Assembly: GCF_011393025.1 (NCBI RefSeq)
Contig: NZ_JAAOEO010000014.1
Span: 49,173 to 113,172 of the forward strand
Source of the DNA: Neobacillus terrae
GTDB taxonomy: Bacteria; Bacillota; Bacilli; Bacillales; Cytobacillaceae
DNA length: 64,000 nt
Direction: 5' to 3'
The notes under the pieces were generated by a model. It saw nothing but the letters and a program-made list of their open reading frames with translations, was not told where the DNA came from and ran no database searches. A program made the translations under genes and the position numbers. Shown here one piece after another: positions 8,258 through 16,164 of the stretch. The stretch's first letter is position 1. Every line of letters starts with the position of its first letter.

Positions 8258-8920
8258 TTATTGAGCGTTTTTCCAGTCGGCAGCAAATTTTTCCATACCT
8301 TGATCTGTTAATGGATGTTTAGAAATTTGTTCAATTACTTTAAATGGAATGGTAGCTATATGTGCACCTGCCATTGCTACGCGGGTAACATGGTCAGGAT
8401 GTCGAACGGATGCTGCAATGATTTGTGAATCCAGTTTTTGAATACGGAACAATTCCGCAATTTTAGTAACAAGCTGTACTCCATCTTCAGAGATATCATC
8501 CAAACGGCCTAAGAAAGGTGACACATAAGTTGCACCAGCACGTGCAGCTAATAGTGCCTGGTTAACTGTGAAAATTAGAGTCACATTGGTTTTAACACCT
8601 TTTTTAGTTAAGTAGCGGCATGCTTCCAGACCGTCCAGTGTCATTGGTAATTTAATTGTAATATTTTTATCTCCGCCATTGATTTTAATCAGTTCATTTG
8701 CTTGAGCGATCATGTCATCTGCTGTTAAAGCATCAGGAGTTACCTCAGCAGAAACCGATTCAACTTCTGGAACAGTCTTAAGAATTTCTTCAATACGGTC
8801 CTCAAATTTTACGCCTTCTTTTGCAACAAGAGAAGGGTTTGTAGTTACACCGGATAATACACCGATTTTATAAGCTTTCTTAATGTCGTCAAGATTTGCA
8901 GTGTCGATAAAAAATTTCAT
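8258..8920 (-). CDS. tal: Transaldolase (small, TalA/Fsa-type subfamily)
   Basis: The start is set at ATG 8920 because GGAGG stands 8 bases in front; the longer frame from TTG would begin inside that binding site. The 220-residue product begins MKFFIDTANLDDIKKA and contains GVTTNPSLVAKEG (about 24-36). The Schiff-base lysine lies in ITIKLPMT (Lys about 90), and NVTLIFTVNQALLAARAGA and SPFLGRLDDI follow. These features define the small transaldolase/fructose-6-phosphate-aldolase subfamily, which in Bacillus acts as transaldolase, exchanging dihydroxyacetone units between sedoheptulose 7-phosphate and glyceraldehyde 3-phosphate. It lies between gnd and pgi on the same strand. Confidence 0.93.
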   Translation of the reverse strand: MKFFIDTANLDDIKKAYKIGVLSGVTTNPSLVAKEGVKFEDRIEEILKTVPEVESVSAEVTPDALTADDMIAQANELIKINGGDKNITIKLPMTLDGLEACRYLTKKGVKTNVTLIFTVNQALLAARAGATYVSPFLGRLDDISEDGVQLVTKIAELFRIQKLDSQIIAASVRHPDHVTRVAMAGAHIATIPFKVIEQISKHPLTDQGMEKFAADWKNAQ

Positions 8921-8947
8921 TGATATTACCTCCAATTATTTTGTTTG

Positions 8948-9841
8948 TTATTTATTCTCAACAGCATGTCCGCCAAACTCATTTCTTAGAGCAGCTACCA
9001 CTTTGCCTGTAAAGGTATCAGTTTCCTGAGAGCGGTAACGCATTAACAAAGAAAGAGCAATAACAGGAGTCGCTGTCTGGAGATCCAGGGCAGTTTCAAC
9101 AGTCCATTTTCCTTCACCGGAAGAATGCATAATTCCCTTAATTCCATCTAATTTAGCATCTTTAGAAAAGGCATTCTCGGTGAGCTCCATCAGCCATGAA
9201 CGAATAACAGAACCATTATTCCATACTTTTGCTACCTTTTCAAAGTTGTAATCATATTCACTCTTTTCGAGAAGTTCGAAACCTTCTCCGATTGCAGCCA
9301 TCATACCATATTCAATACCATTATGAACCATTTTTAAGAAATGCCCGCTTCCGGCTTCTCCAGCATAAAGATATCCATTTTCAACTGCAGTATCATGGAA
9401 AATTGGTTCAACTACTTCCCAGGCTTCAGGGTCTCCGCCGACCATATAGCAGGCACCATTTCTTGCACCTTCCATGCCGCCTGATGTTCCTGCATCCATA
9501 AACCGAACACCAATTTCCTTTAGCTGATTATAACGGCGAATAGATTCTTTGTAGTGAGAGTTACCTGCCTCTATAATAATATCATCTTTGTCCAAAAATG
9601 GTGTAATATCAGCTATAACTGAATCAACCACATTATGAGGAACCATAATCCAAACGACTCTTGGTTTCTCTAGAGAGCCTACTAGATCTTTTAAAGTTGC
9701 TTTAGGTGTGGCGCCATAGTTTTCTATTTCCTTAACTGCCACGGGGTTCAAATCATAAGCTGTCACCTCATGCTTATGATCGATTAAGTTTTTTCCTAAA
9801 TTCAAACCCATTTTTCCTAATCCAATTAATCCCACTTGCAT
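8948..9841 (-). CDS. gnd: 6-phosphogluconate dehydrogenase, short decarboxylating type
   Basis: Oxidises 6-phosphogluconate to ribulose 5-phosphate and CO2. The N-terminal Rossmann motif GLIGLGKMG, the IIEAGNSHYKES block, DAGTSGG and the catalytic-region KMVHNGIEYGMM are visible. At about 297 residues it belongs to the short class, like B. subtilis YqeC, rather than the 470-residue GndA type; short enzymes often prefer NAD. The start at 9841 is preferred over GTG 9850 because GGAG is 6 bases in front of this ATG. It lies 27 bases before tal and 31 bases after tkt. Cofactor preference is an inference. Confidence 0.92.
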   Translation of the reverse strand: MQVGLIGLGKMGLNLGKNLIDHKHEVTAYDLNPVAVKEIENYGATPKATLKDLVGSLEKPRVVWIMVPHNVVDSVIADITPFLDKDDIIIEAGNSHYKESIRRYNQLKEIGVRFMDAGTSGGMEGARNGACYMVGGDPEAWEVVEPIFHDTAVENGYLYAGEAGSGHFLKMVHNGIEYGMMAAIGEGFELLEKSEYDYNFEKVAKVWNNGSVIRSWLMELTENAFSKDAKLDGIKGIMHSSGEGKWTVETALDLQTATPVIALSLLMRYRSQETDTFTGKVVAALRNEFGGHAVENK

Positions 9842-9872
9842 CTTACACACTCCAATCCCGATTGGTATGATA

Positions 9873-11864
9873 TTAATTCAATAATGTTTTTACAGTTTGT
9901 ACAACATTCTCACTTATAAAGCCGAATTTTTTCATTACGTCTGCTCCTGTGCCTGAAGCACCGAAGGTTTCGATGGAAATGACCTTACCTTCAAAGCCCG
10001 TAAATTGTTCCCATCCCATTGATATTCCCATTTCAATAGACACACGTTTTGAAACTGAAGCAGGTAAAACTAGCTCCTGATATTCTTTTGGCTGCTTTTT
10101 AAATAATTCCCAACTTGGCATTGCTACAACACGGACAGAAACATTTTCTTTTTCCAATTCTGCCTTTGAGTCAACTGCCAATGACACTTCCGAACCAGTA
10201 GCTATTAAAATCACATCAGGATTTTCATTTGTTTCAGTTAATACGTAAGCGCCTCTAGACAGTTTATCCAAATTACCCTGTGTTTCTTCATAAACCGGCA
10301 AGTTTTGTCGGCTTAGGATCAACGCAACTGGGCCATCTGTTTGCTGAAGAGCATATGCCCAAGCACTTGCAGTTTCGTTTGCATCTGAAGGGCGGATAAC
10401 TGTAAGCCCTGGGATTGCCCTTAAGGCAGCAAGATGCTCAATTGGTTCATGAGTTGGTCCATCTTCTCCAACTGCTATGGAATCATGCGTAAATACATAG
10501 GTAACTGGCAATTTAGAAAGTGCAGCCAGACGAATGGATGGACGGAGATAATCATTGAAAACAAAGAAAGTACTTATAAATGGTTTAACTCCCCCGTGAA
10601 GAGCCATACCATTACCTGCAGCACCCATCGCATGCTCACGTACACCAAAGTATACATTTCTGCCAGTAAATGATTCTACTGCGTATGCTTTTTCGCCTTT
10701 GATATCAGTCATTGTGGAATGTGAAAGGTCGGCACTTCCTCCAAAGATCGCTGGAATGTTTTTAACATAATGATTGATAGCTTCTCCACTAGCAACACGT
10801 GTAGAAATCGCTTTTCCTTCATCAAAAGTTAAAATATCTTCCACTTCAATTAGAACATTACCACTAATGGCATTCTGAAGTTCAAATGCTAATTCAGGAT
10901 ATTGATCTTTGTAATCTTTTAGTAAAGATGACCATTTACTTTCTTGTTCAATGCCTTTTAGTTTTAATTCATCAAAATGTGCTCTTACTTCTTGAGGAAC
11001 AAAGAAATCCTCCTCATAATTCCAGCCGTATTGCTGTTTCGTTGCTTTTGCTTCTTCAACACCAAGTGGGTTGCCATGTGCTTTATTCGTTCCGGCTACC
11101 TTTGGACTTCCATAACCGATGATTGTTTTAATTTCAATAAGGGTAGGTTGTTCTTTATTTTGTTTTGCCAATTCAATTGCTTTTGAAATTTCTTCTATGT
11201 TGTTTCCGTCTTTTACAAGAATGTATTGCCAATGAACGGATTCAGCACGCTTTTTGATATCTTCTGAGAAAGACAGATTCAGTTCACCATCAAGTGAAAT
11301 ATCGTTTGAGTCATAAAGAGCGATTAATTTGCCTAATTTCATATGACCTGCCATTGACATAGCCTCATATGAAATGCCTTCTGATAAATCGCCATCTCCC
11401 ACTAAAGCATAAGTATAGTGATCAATTACAGAAAAATTATCTTTATTAAATTTTGCACCTAAATGTGCTTCTGCCATTGCCATACCTACTGCATTTGCAA
11501 TACCTTGTCCTAATGGCCCAGTGGTTGCATCAACACCATCTGTGTAGTTGAACTCAGGATGTCCAGGTGTTTTACTATTTAACTTACGGAAGCTTTTCAA
11601 GTCTTCAATGGAAACATCATATCCAAATACGTGAAGCATGCTGTATAGCAAACTTGAACCATGGCCGGCAGATAATACAAAACGGTCACGATTAAACCAT
11701 TTTGCGTTTTCAGGATTATGTTTTAAATGCTTTGCCCAAAGGGTATATGCCATGGGAGCAGCCCCCATTGGCAGACCCGGGTGGCCAGAATTTGCTCTAT
11801 TAATCGCATCGATTGATAACGTTCTAATTGTATTGACTGCTAAATTCTCGATTGGCTGAACCAT
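9873..11864 (-). CDS. tkt: Transketolase
   Basis: Thiamine-diphosphate enzyme that moves two-carbon units between pentose and hexose phosphates. The ATG at 11864 follows an AGGAGG site and gives 663 residues, the usual size. Landmarks are SGHPGLPMGAAP near residue 25-37, HGSSLLYSML, the ThDP motif GDGDLSEGISYEA (about 155), GYGSPKVAGT, the central GVREHAMGAAGNGMALHGG and the C-terminal EMGISMGWEQFTG. It lies between zwf (81 bases) and gnd (31 bases) on the same strand and is probably cotranscribed. An upstream in-frame extension has no support. Confidence 0.96.
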   Translation of the reverse strand: MVQPIENLAVNTIRTLSIDAINRANSGHPGLPMGAAPMAYTLWAKHLKHNPENAKWFNRDRFVLSAGHGSSLLYSMLHVFGYDVSIEDLKSFRKLNSKTPGHPEFNYTDGVDATTGPLGQGIANAVGMAMAEAHLGAKFNKDNFSVIDHYTYALVGDGDLSEGISYEAMSMAGHMKLGKLIALYDSNDISLDGELNLSFSEDIKKRAESVHWQYILVKDGNNIEEISKAIELAKQNKEQPTLIEIKTIIGYGSPKVAGTNKAHGNPLGVEEAKATKQQYGWNYEEDFFVPQEVRAHFDELKLKGIEQESKWSSLLKDYKDQYPELAFELQNAISGNVLIEVEDILTFDEGKAISTRVASGEAINHYVKNIPAIFGGSADLSHSTMTDIKGEKAYAVESFTGRNVYFGVREHAMGAAGNGMALHGGVKPFISTFFVFNDYLRPSIRLAALSKLPVTYVFTHDSIAVGEDGPTHEPIEHLAALRAIPGLTVIRPSDANETASAWAYALQQTDGPVALILSRQNLPVYEETQGNLDKLSRGAYVLTETNENPDVILIATGSEVSLAVDSKAELEKENVSVRVVAMPSWELFKKQPKEYQELVLPASVSKRVSIEMGISMGWEQFTGFEGKVISIETFGASGTGADVMKKFGFISENVVQTVKTLLN

Positions 11865-11945
11865 AAAATTAATCCTCCTAAGGTTGACATTGCCAAAATC
11901 CATTTTATGGAAAATGACTCTTATTTTCTAGCAGGCAAGCTCGGA

Positions 11946-13442
11946 TTATAATGTAACTTTTACCTGTTCCCCAGACTCTTTATCGAGCCACCATTTAAAA
12001 CCATCGTCTTTTAATAAAAGATTGGCAGCCTCTGGTCCGTTTGATCCAGAAGAATAAGAATGGAGCGGTACTTTATTTTCTTTGAACTGATCCAAAATAG
12101 GCTGAACCCATTTCCAGGCAAGTTCTACTTCGTTCCAATGGGCAAAGAAAGTTGAATCACCCCGTAATGCATCGTAAATAAGTAATTCATATGCTTCCGG
12201 AATATCTTTGCGGTTAGAAATATAATCAATTTTTATTGGTTCCAGTTTTCCTTCTTTAACAGGATTTTTGCTGTTTAACAATAAAGAGATTCCTTCATTT
12301 GGATTGATTTCAACCACAAGCAAATTCGGAGGAGTATTGTTATCTCCTTTGCTATAAAGGTCTTTAGTTGGATTTTTAAATTCCACTACAATTCGGGTGG
12401 ATTTTTCTTTCATTCGTTTTCCTGTACGGATATAAAATGGGACTCCACTCCAGAAAGGATTGTCTATCCATAGTTTTGCTGCAATAAAAGTATCATTCAT
12501 AGAAGAATCTTGGACACCAGGTTCCTCTGTATAGCCAACAACAGGCTTATCTTCCATTACTCCTGAAGAATATTGACCTCGAATAATATTAGAAACGATA
12601 TCTTTTTTCGTTAACGGACGAAGTGATTCCATTACTTTCTTCTTTTCATTTCGAATTTCATTTGCAGTTAAATTTTCTGGCAGCTTCATAGCTGTCATCA
12701 TAACCATTTGCAGCATATGGTTTTGCACCATATCTCGGATAGCGCCGAATTTATCATAATATCCAGCCCTTTCCTCTACCCCTACCGTTTCACTTGCAGT
12801 TATTTGGACATTTGCAATGTATTTATTATTCCACAATGCCTGTACAATAGGATTAGCAAATTCAAGAGCCTCCAGGTTTTGAACCATGGGTTTACCAAGG
12901 TAATGGTCAATCCGATAAATTTCTTCCTCAAGAAATGCTTTGCTTAACTTATTATTTAGTTCCTGAGCTGATTTTAAATCATGGCCGAATGGTTTCTCGA
13001 TAATAAGCCGTTTCCAGCCCTTTGTCGAACCTAATCCACTTTCTTTAATATTTTGAGTAATAATATCAAAGAATTGTGGTCCGACTGAAAGATAGAACAT
13101 ACGATTTTGCGGAATATTTAATTCCATTTCTCTTTGTTCAATAACTTTAAGAAGCTTTTTATAATCTTCTTTGTTGTTCGCATCCAGAGCCACATACCTA
13201 AAAAATTCAAGGAATTCTTGTTTTTTATTTGAATCGATTATTTTCCTTCTGGAAAAAGAGGTTAAGGATTGTTCAATAGATCTATTGAAATCTCCAGTAG
13301 ACATTTCACTTCTTCCCAGAGCGATTATTGAAAATTGCTTCGGCAATTTCTCTTCAATAAATAGGTTATAGAGAGCGGGATATATTTTTCTCTTCGCCAG
13401 ATCTCCAGTTCCTCCAAATAATACAAAACTAGCTGAATCCAT
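11946..13442 (-). CDS. zwf: Glucose-6-phosphate 1-dehydrogenase
   Basis: Catalyses the first oxidative step of the pentose phosphate pathway. The 498-residue protein shows the NADP-binding FGGTGDLAKRKIYPALY at the N-terminus, LIIEKPFGHDL, the substrate-binding active-site motif RIDHYLGKPMVQ and FYIRTGKRMKEK, all diagnostic. In many bacteria the active-site motif ends GKE; here it is GKP. A GGGGAT ribosome binding site precedes ATG. It is the first gene of the cluster, driven by the promoter at 13513-13559. No 6-phosphogluconolactonase gene is in the cluster, so that step must be encoded elsewhere or be spontaneous. Confidence 0.96.
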   Translation of the reverse strand: MDSASFVLFGGTGDLAKRKIYPALYNLFIEEKLPKQFSIIALGRSEMSTGDFNRSIEQSLTSFSRRKIIDSNKKQEFLEFFRYVALDANNKEDYKKLLKVIEQREMELNIPQNRMFYLSVGPQFFDIITQNIKESGLGSTKGWKRLIIEKPFGHDLKSAQELNNKLSKAFLEEEIYRIDHYLGKPMVQNLEALEFANPIVQALWNNKYIANVQITASETVGVEERAGYYDKFGAIRDMVQNHMLQMVMMTAMKLPENLTANEIRNEKKKVMESLRPLTKKDIVSNIIRGQYSSGVMEDKPVVGYTEEPGVQDSSMNDTFIAAKLWIDNPFWSGVPFYIRTGKRMKEKSTRIVVEFKNPTKDLYSKGDNNTPPNLLVVEINPNEGISLLLNSKNPVKEGKLEPIKIDYISNRKDIPEAYELLIYDALRGDSTFFAHWNEVELAWKWVQPILDQFKENKVPLHSYSSGSNGPEAANLLLKDDGFKWWLDKESGEQVKVTL

Positions 13443-13512
13443 TTGTTCATCCCCTATGCTGAGAAATTCAAAGATAAATCCTAAAGCAGAAAAGGTGCAC
13501 TTTTTATACTTA

Positions 13513-13559
13513 GGTTACATTTCGTAACCAATATTAGACCTGATATTTAATTTCGTCAA
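13513..13559 (-). promoter_or_regulatory. Sigma-A-like promoter of zwf with an inverted repeat at the start site
   Basis: On the minus strand TTGACG (13554-13559) and TAATAT (13531-13536) are separated by exactly 17 bases. One base after the -10 comes GGTTAC-GAAAT-GTAACC (13513-13529), a perfect 6-base inverted repeat covering the expected transcription start. This placement is typical of a repressor operator. Further GGTTAC and GTAACC half sites occur upstream near 13634 and 13673. Promoter and repeat are seen directly; regulation is inferred. Confidence 0.65.
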
Positions 13560-13781
13560 GCGGAATTGTTCTAAAAAAAGAACATTGAAAACTCTTTATT
13601 TTCATGATTTTCTAATTCGAAATATTAAAGCGGTTACATATATTCCATACATGGTTGCTTTGATTATTTTTAGTAACCTTTAATAAGAAATGAATAGTTT
13701 TTAAGTGTACATTCAAGGGAAAATTCGCTAGGAGAAAGAACTTTATTTAAGGGTAGTTATCAAAATTTGGGGGCACTATAA

Positions 13782-13901
13782 ATGAAATTTATTACTTGGA
13801 ATGCTGCTATGCGATTTAGAGATAAGTTTGTAAAACTTGGTACACATGATCAGTGGATTTCCCTAAGTGATCATATGCCTATTTTTGCTTCCTTTAAATA
13901 A
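13782..13901 (+). pseudogene. Internally deleted endonuclease/exonuclease/phosphatase (EEP) gene remnant
   Basis: A 39-codon open frame begins with ATG after GGGGGC. It starts MKFITWNAAMRFRDKF, the usual N-terminus of EEP-fold (DNase I/exonuclease III-like) proteins, and after about 10 residues ends WISLSDHMPIFASFK, the usual C-terminus with the catalytic SDH motif. The 200 or so residues in between are missing, yet the frame is preserved. The simplest reading is a gene with a large internal deletion. It is followed by a terminator. The mini-protein cannot have nuclease activity. Confidence 0.6.
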
Positions 13902-13950
13902 TTAAGGCAAGGAATAACAACATTAATTTAAAGAATGTTGATTTCCAATC

Positions 13951-13981
13951 AAAAAAAGAACCCATATACGGGTTCTTTTAC
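13951..13981. terminator. Bidirectional terminator
   Basis: AAGAACCC and GGGTTCTT with loop ATATAC form a stem flanked by A and T runs on both sides. It ends the EEP remnant (plus) and the OFA transporter gene (minus). Confidence 0.85.
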
Positions 13982-14000
13982 ATTATAAAATATCTTTCTA

Positions 14001-15251
14001 TTAGCTTACTCGTGTATTTGGTCTCATTCCGTGTAATTCGCGATTATTGTTTCTTTGTTTTTCTCTCTTAGCAGTTCCTTGACCTGGAGCCTTGAGGATC
14101 ATTGCAATTATTAAAGAGATAATGTTCAGAACCGCGATTAATGTAAAGGTTGGAACAAATCCACCTAATGCTGCTGCGATGAAAGATCCAAATAAAGCCC
14201 CGAAACCGAATCCCTGATAAATCACACCATAGTTTTTGCTTTGGTTTTTCAAGCCGAAGAAGTCGGCTACAATGGCTGGGAAAATAGTAATATTACCGCC
14301 AAAGCAGAAAGCAATTCCTGCTACACATGCAAAGAATGTTCCATAACTTAAATGAGTGAAGCTTAATACAGTTACAGCAGCTGCTGTTACTAAAAGAGCA
14401 CCTGAAACAACTTTTAATCGTCCTACTTTATCGGATAATGCCCCAAGAATGATTCGTCCGCAAGTATTAAAAATAGCTACTAAAGCAACTGCGTTTGCTG
14501 CAGTGGAAACATCCAATCCTGCAAGACTGACACCAATATCCTTAACGATACCAATTAAATATAATCCGCTCATACATGCTGTAAAGAAGATGATGAATAA
14601 CATGTATGCTTCCTTGGTTTTCAGCATTTCCTTCACGGTGTACTCTTTTTGTTTTGTTTCTGCAGCTCTATGAGTTGAGTCTTCTAATTTTGCCTCCTTA
14701 ACAAGGAATGAACCGCCGACGACCATGGCCATAACAATTAATCCCCAATATAAAAAGGCTTGAGACACACCCGCTGATTGAATTAAAGAACCATTTATAT
14801 ACTTAAATAACAAGCTTCCTGTGCCGTAGGCTCCAACTGATATTCCTGAAATAAGTCCTTTTCTTTCAGGGAACCATTTAATTAGATTTGATAGTGATGT
14901 AATGTAAGCTGTACCGTCTGCAAATCCAACAACAGCTCCAGCCAGAATGTAAAGCATCCATAATGATGAAATCTGAGACGTTAACATTAAACCAATTCCA
15001 AGAATAATGCCAGCGCTTCCAATTAAACGCCGGATTCCCCATTTATCCTGAAGCCTTCCTGCAAATAATGTTGAAATTGCCAAGGCAAAGCTTGTGATTG
15101 AAAAAGTAATCGCAACCGAGCTTAACTGCCAGTTAAATTTTTCAACAAGCGGCTGGTTGAATAAGCTCCACGTATAGATTGTTCCTAAACCCATTTGTAC
15201 AATAATTGTCCCTAATACAATTAGCCATCGATTTGTTTTACCTGTTTTCAT
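14001..15251 (-). CDS. OFA-family MFS transporter (oxalate/formate antiporter type)
   Basis: The 416 residues form a typical 12-helix MFS protein. It begins RWLIVLGTIIVQMGLGTIYTWSLFNQPL, the signature of the OFA group, and has the helix 2-3 loop motif GRLQDKWGIRR. In the middle a hydrophilic loop (about 195-215) is followed by KDIGVSLAGLDVSTAA and GRIILGALSDKVGR, the second-half equivalent. OFA members move small carboxylates such as oxalate, formate or pyruvate-like acids. The LytS/LytT-type two-component genes lie directly upstream on the same strand, and related systems control pyruvate uptake genes in Bacillus, so a small 2-oxo acid is a reasonable guess for the substrate. The tail after helix 12 is basic. 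Confidence 0.88.
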   Translation of the reverse strand: MKTGKTNRWLIVLGTIIVQMGLGTIYTWSLFNQPLVEKFNWQLSSVAITFSITSFALAISTLFAGRLQDKWGIRRLIGSAGIILGIGLMLTSQISSLWMLYILAGAVVGFADGTAYITSLSNLIKWFPERKGLISGISVGAYGTGSLLFKYINGSLIQSAGVSQAFLYWGLIVMAMVVGGSFLVKEAKLEDSTHRAAETKQKEYTVKEMLKTKEAYMLFIIFFTACMSGLYLIGIVKDIGVSLAGLDVSTAANAVALVAIFNTCGRIILGALSDKVGRLKVVSGALLVTAAAVTVLSFTHLSYGTFFACVAGIAFCFGGNITIFPAIVADFFGLKNQSKNYGVIYQGFGFGALFGSFIAAALGGFVPTFTLIAVLNIISLIIAMILKAPGQGTAKREKQRNNNRELHGMRPNTRVS

Positions 15252-15402
15252 TCGGAATCCCTCTCTTCTATTCGGGTAAACTCTTGGTTGTTTGTTAGTC
15301 GGCGGCTTTTGTTCCGCCGCCTTGTAACGAAATTATACCTCCGAATACAAAAAATGAAATCGGTTTCAGAACGAAATGGCTAGAATACGGAATGAATTGC
15401 TC

Positions 15403-16164
15403 CTATAATCGCATTAATTGTTTAAACGCTTTCACCTTGCTTCTGCTTACTGGTATTTCGGCTTTAATATCAGCAAGACGGAGCATATAGGTCTGATTAA
15501 ACCATGGCACAATCTCGTTGATTCTTGCCAAATTAACTGTATAGGAACGATGGCAATGAAAAAAAAGGTCCTGTGGGAGGTGTGCATGAAATTCAGAGAT
15601 ACTAATAGGCATAACGTATTCCTCATTCCGCGTATATACTAATGTCACCTTCTCACTCGCAGAGGCATAATAAATATCATTTACATCCGTAACAATAATC
15701 TTATCGTTCTTACGCAGGTTTACTCTGCCAGTTACTCCGGCGCTCCCTTCGCGTTCATGTGCACGTGATTCTTCTTTTTTTTCGCTAATCCCTTGCTGAG
15801 ATTGTTCAAAAGCAGATTCCAGTCTGCTTAACATTGCGGCTATTCTCTTCTCGTTATAGGGTTTTAAAATATAATCAAAGGCCTCCAACTCAAAAGCCTT
15901 TGCTGCGTGTTCCTTATAAGCTGTTGTAAAAATGATATATGGCTTTTTTGCAAATTTACTTATGTTGCTGGCCAGCAGCATGCCATCAAGAGATGGAATA
16001 TTAATATCAAGGAAGATGGCATCTGTTTCGCTCTCCTGTAAAAATTTCAACACATCCAGCCCGTCATCAAAGCTGTCGGTTACTTCAATGCTGCTGTATT
16101 CATTTATTAAATACTCCAATTCTTCACGTGCAGGTATTTCGTCTTCTACAATGATTGCTTTCAT
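15403..16164 (-). CDS. LytTR-family response regulator
   Basis: The receiver domain (residues 1-120) has the acidic pair EDE near residue 8, the phosphoacceptor Asp 53 in IFLDINIPSLDG and the conserved Lys in ILKPY. A linker rich in Glu and Ser (about 125-145) leads to a LytTR DNA-binding domain (about 150-250), recognisable by KIIVTDVNDIYYASA, FHCHRSYTVNLARI and the C-terminal IPVSRSKVKAFKQ. It overlaps the kinase gene by 4 bases (ATGA), so the two are translationally coupled. It likely activates the adjacent transporter gene in response to an extracellular metabolite, as LytT does for pftAB in B. subtilis; that target is an inference. Confidence 0.92.
   Translation of the reverse strand: MKAIIVEDEIPAREELEYLINEYSSIEVTDSFDDGLDVLKFLQESETDAIFLDINIPSLDGMLLASNISKFAKKPYIIFTTAYKEHAAKAFELEAFDYILKPYNEKRIAAMLSRLESAFEQSQQGISEKKEESRAHEREGSAGVTGRVNLRKNDKIIVTDVNDIYYASASEKVTLVYTRNEEYVMPISISEFHAHLPQDLFFHCHRSYTVNLARINEIVPWFNQTYMLRLADIKAEIPVSRSKVKAFKQLMRL

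Noticed and set aside
15301..15321. GGCGGC/GCCGCC hairpin upstream of the OFA transporter as a terminator
   Set aside because: No T run follows on either strand; it could be an mRNA structure but nothing supports a function.
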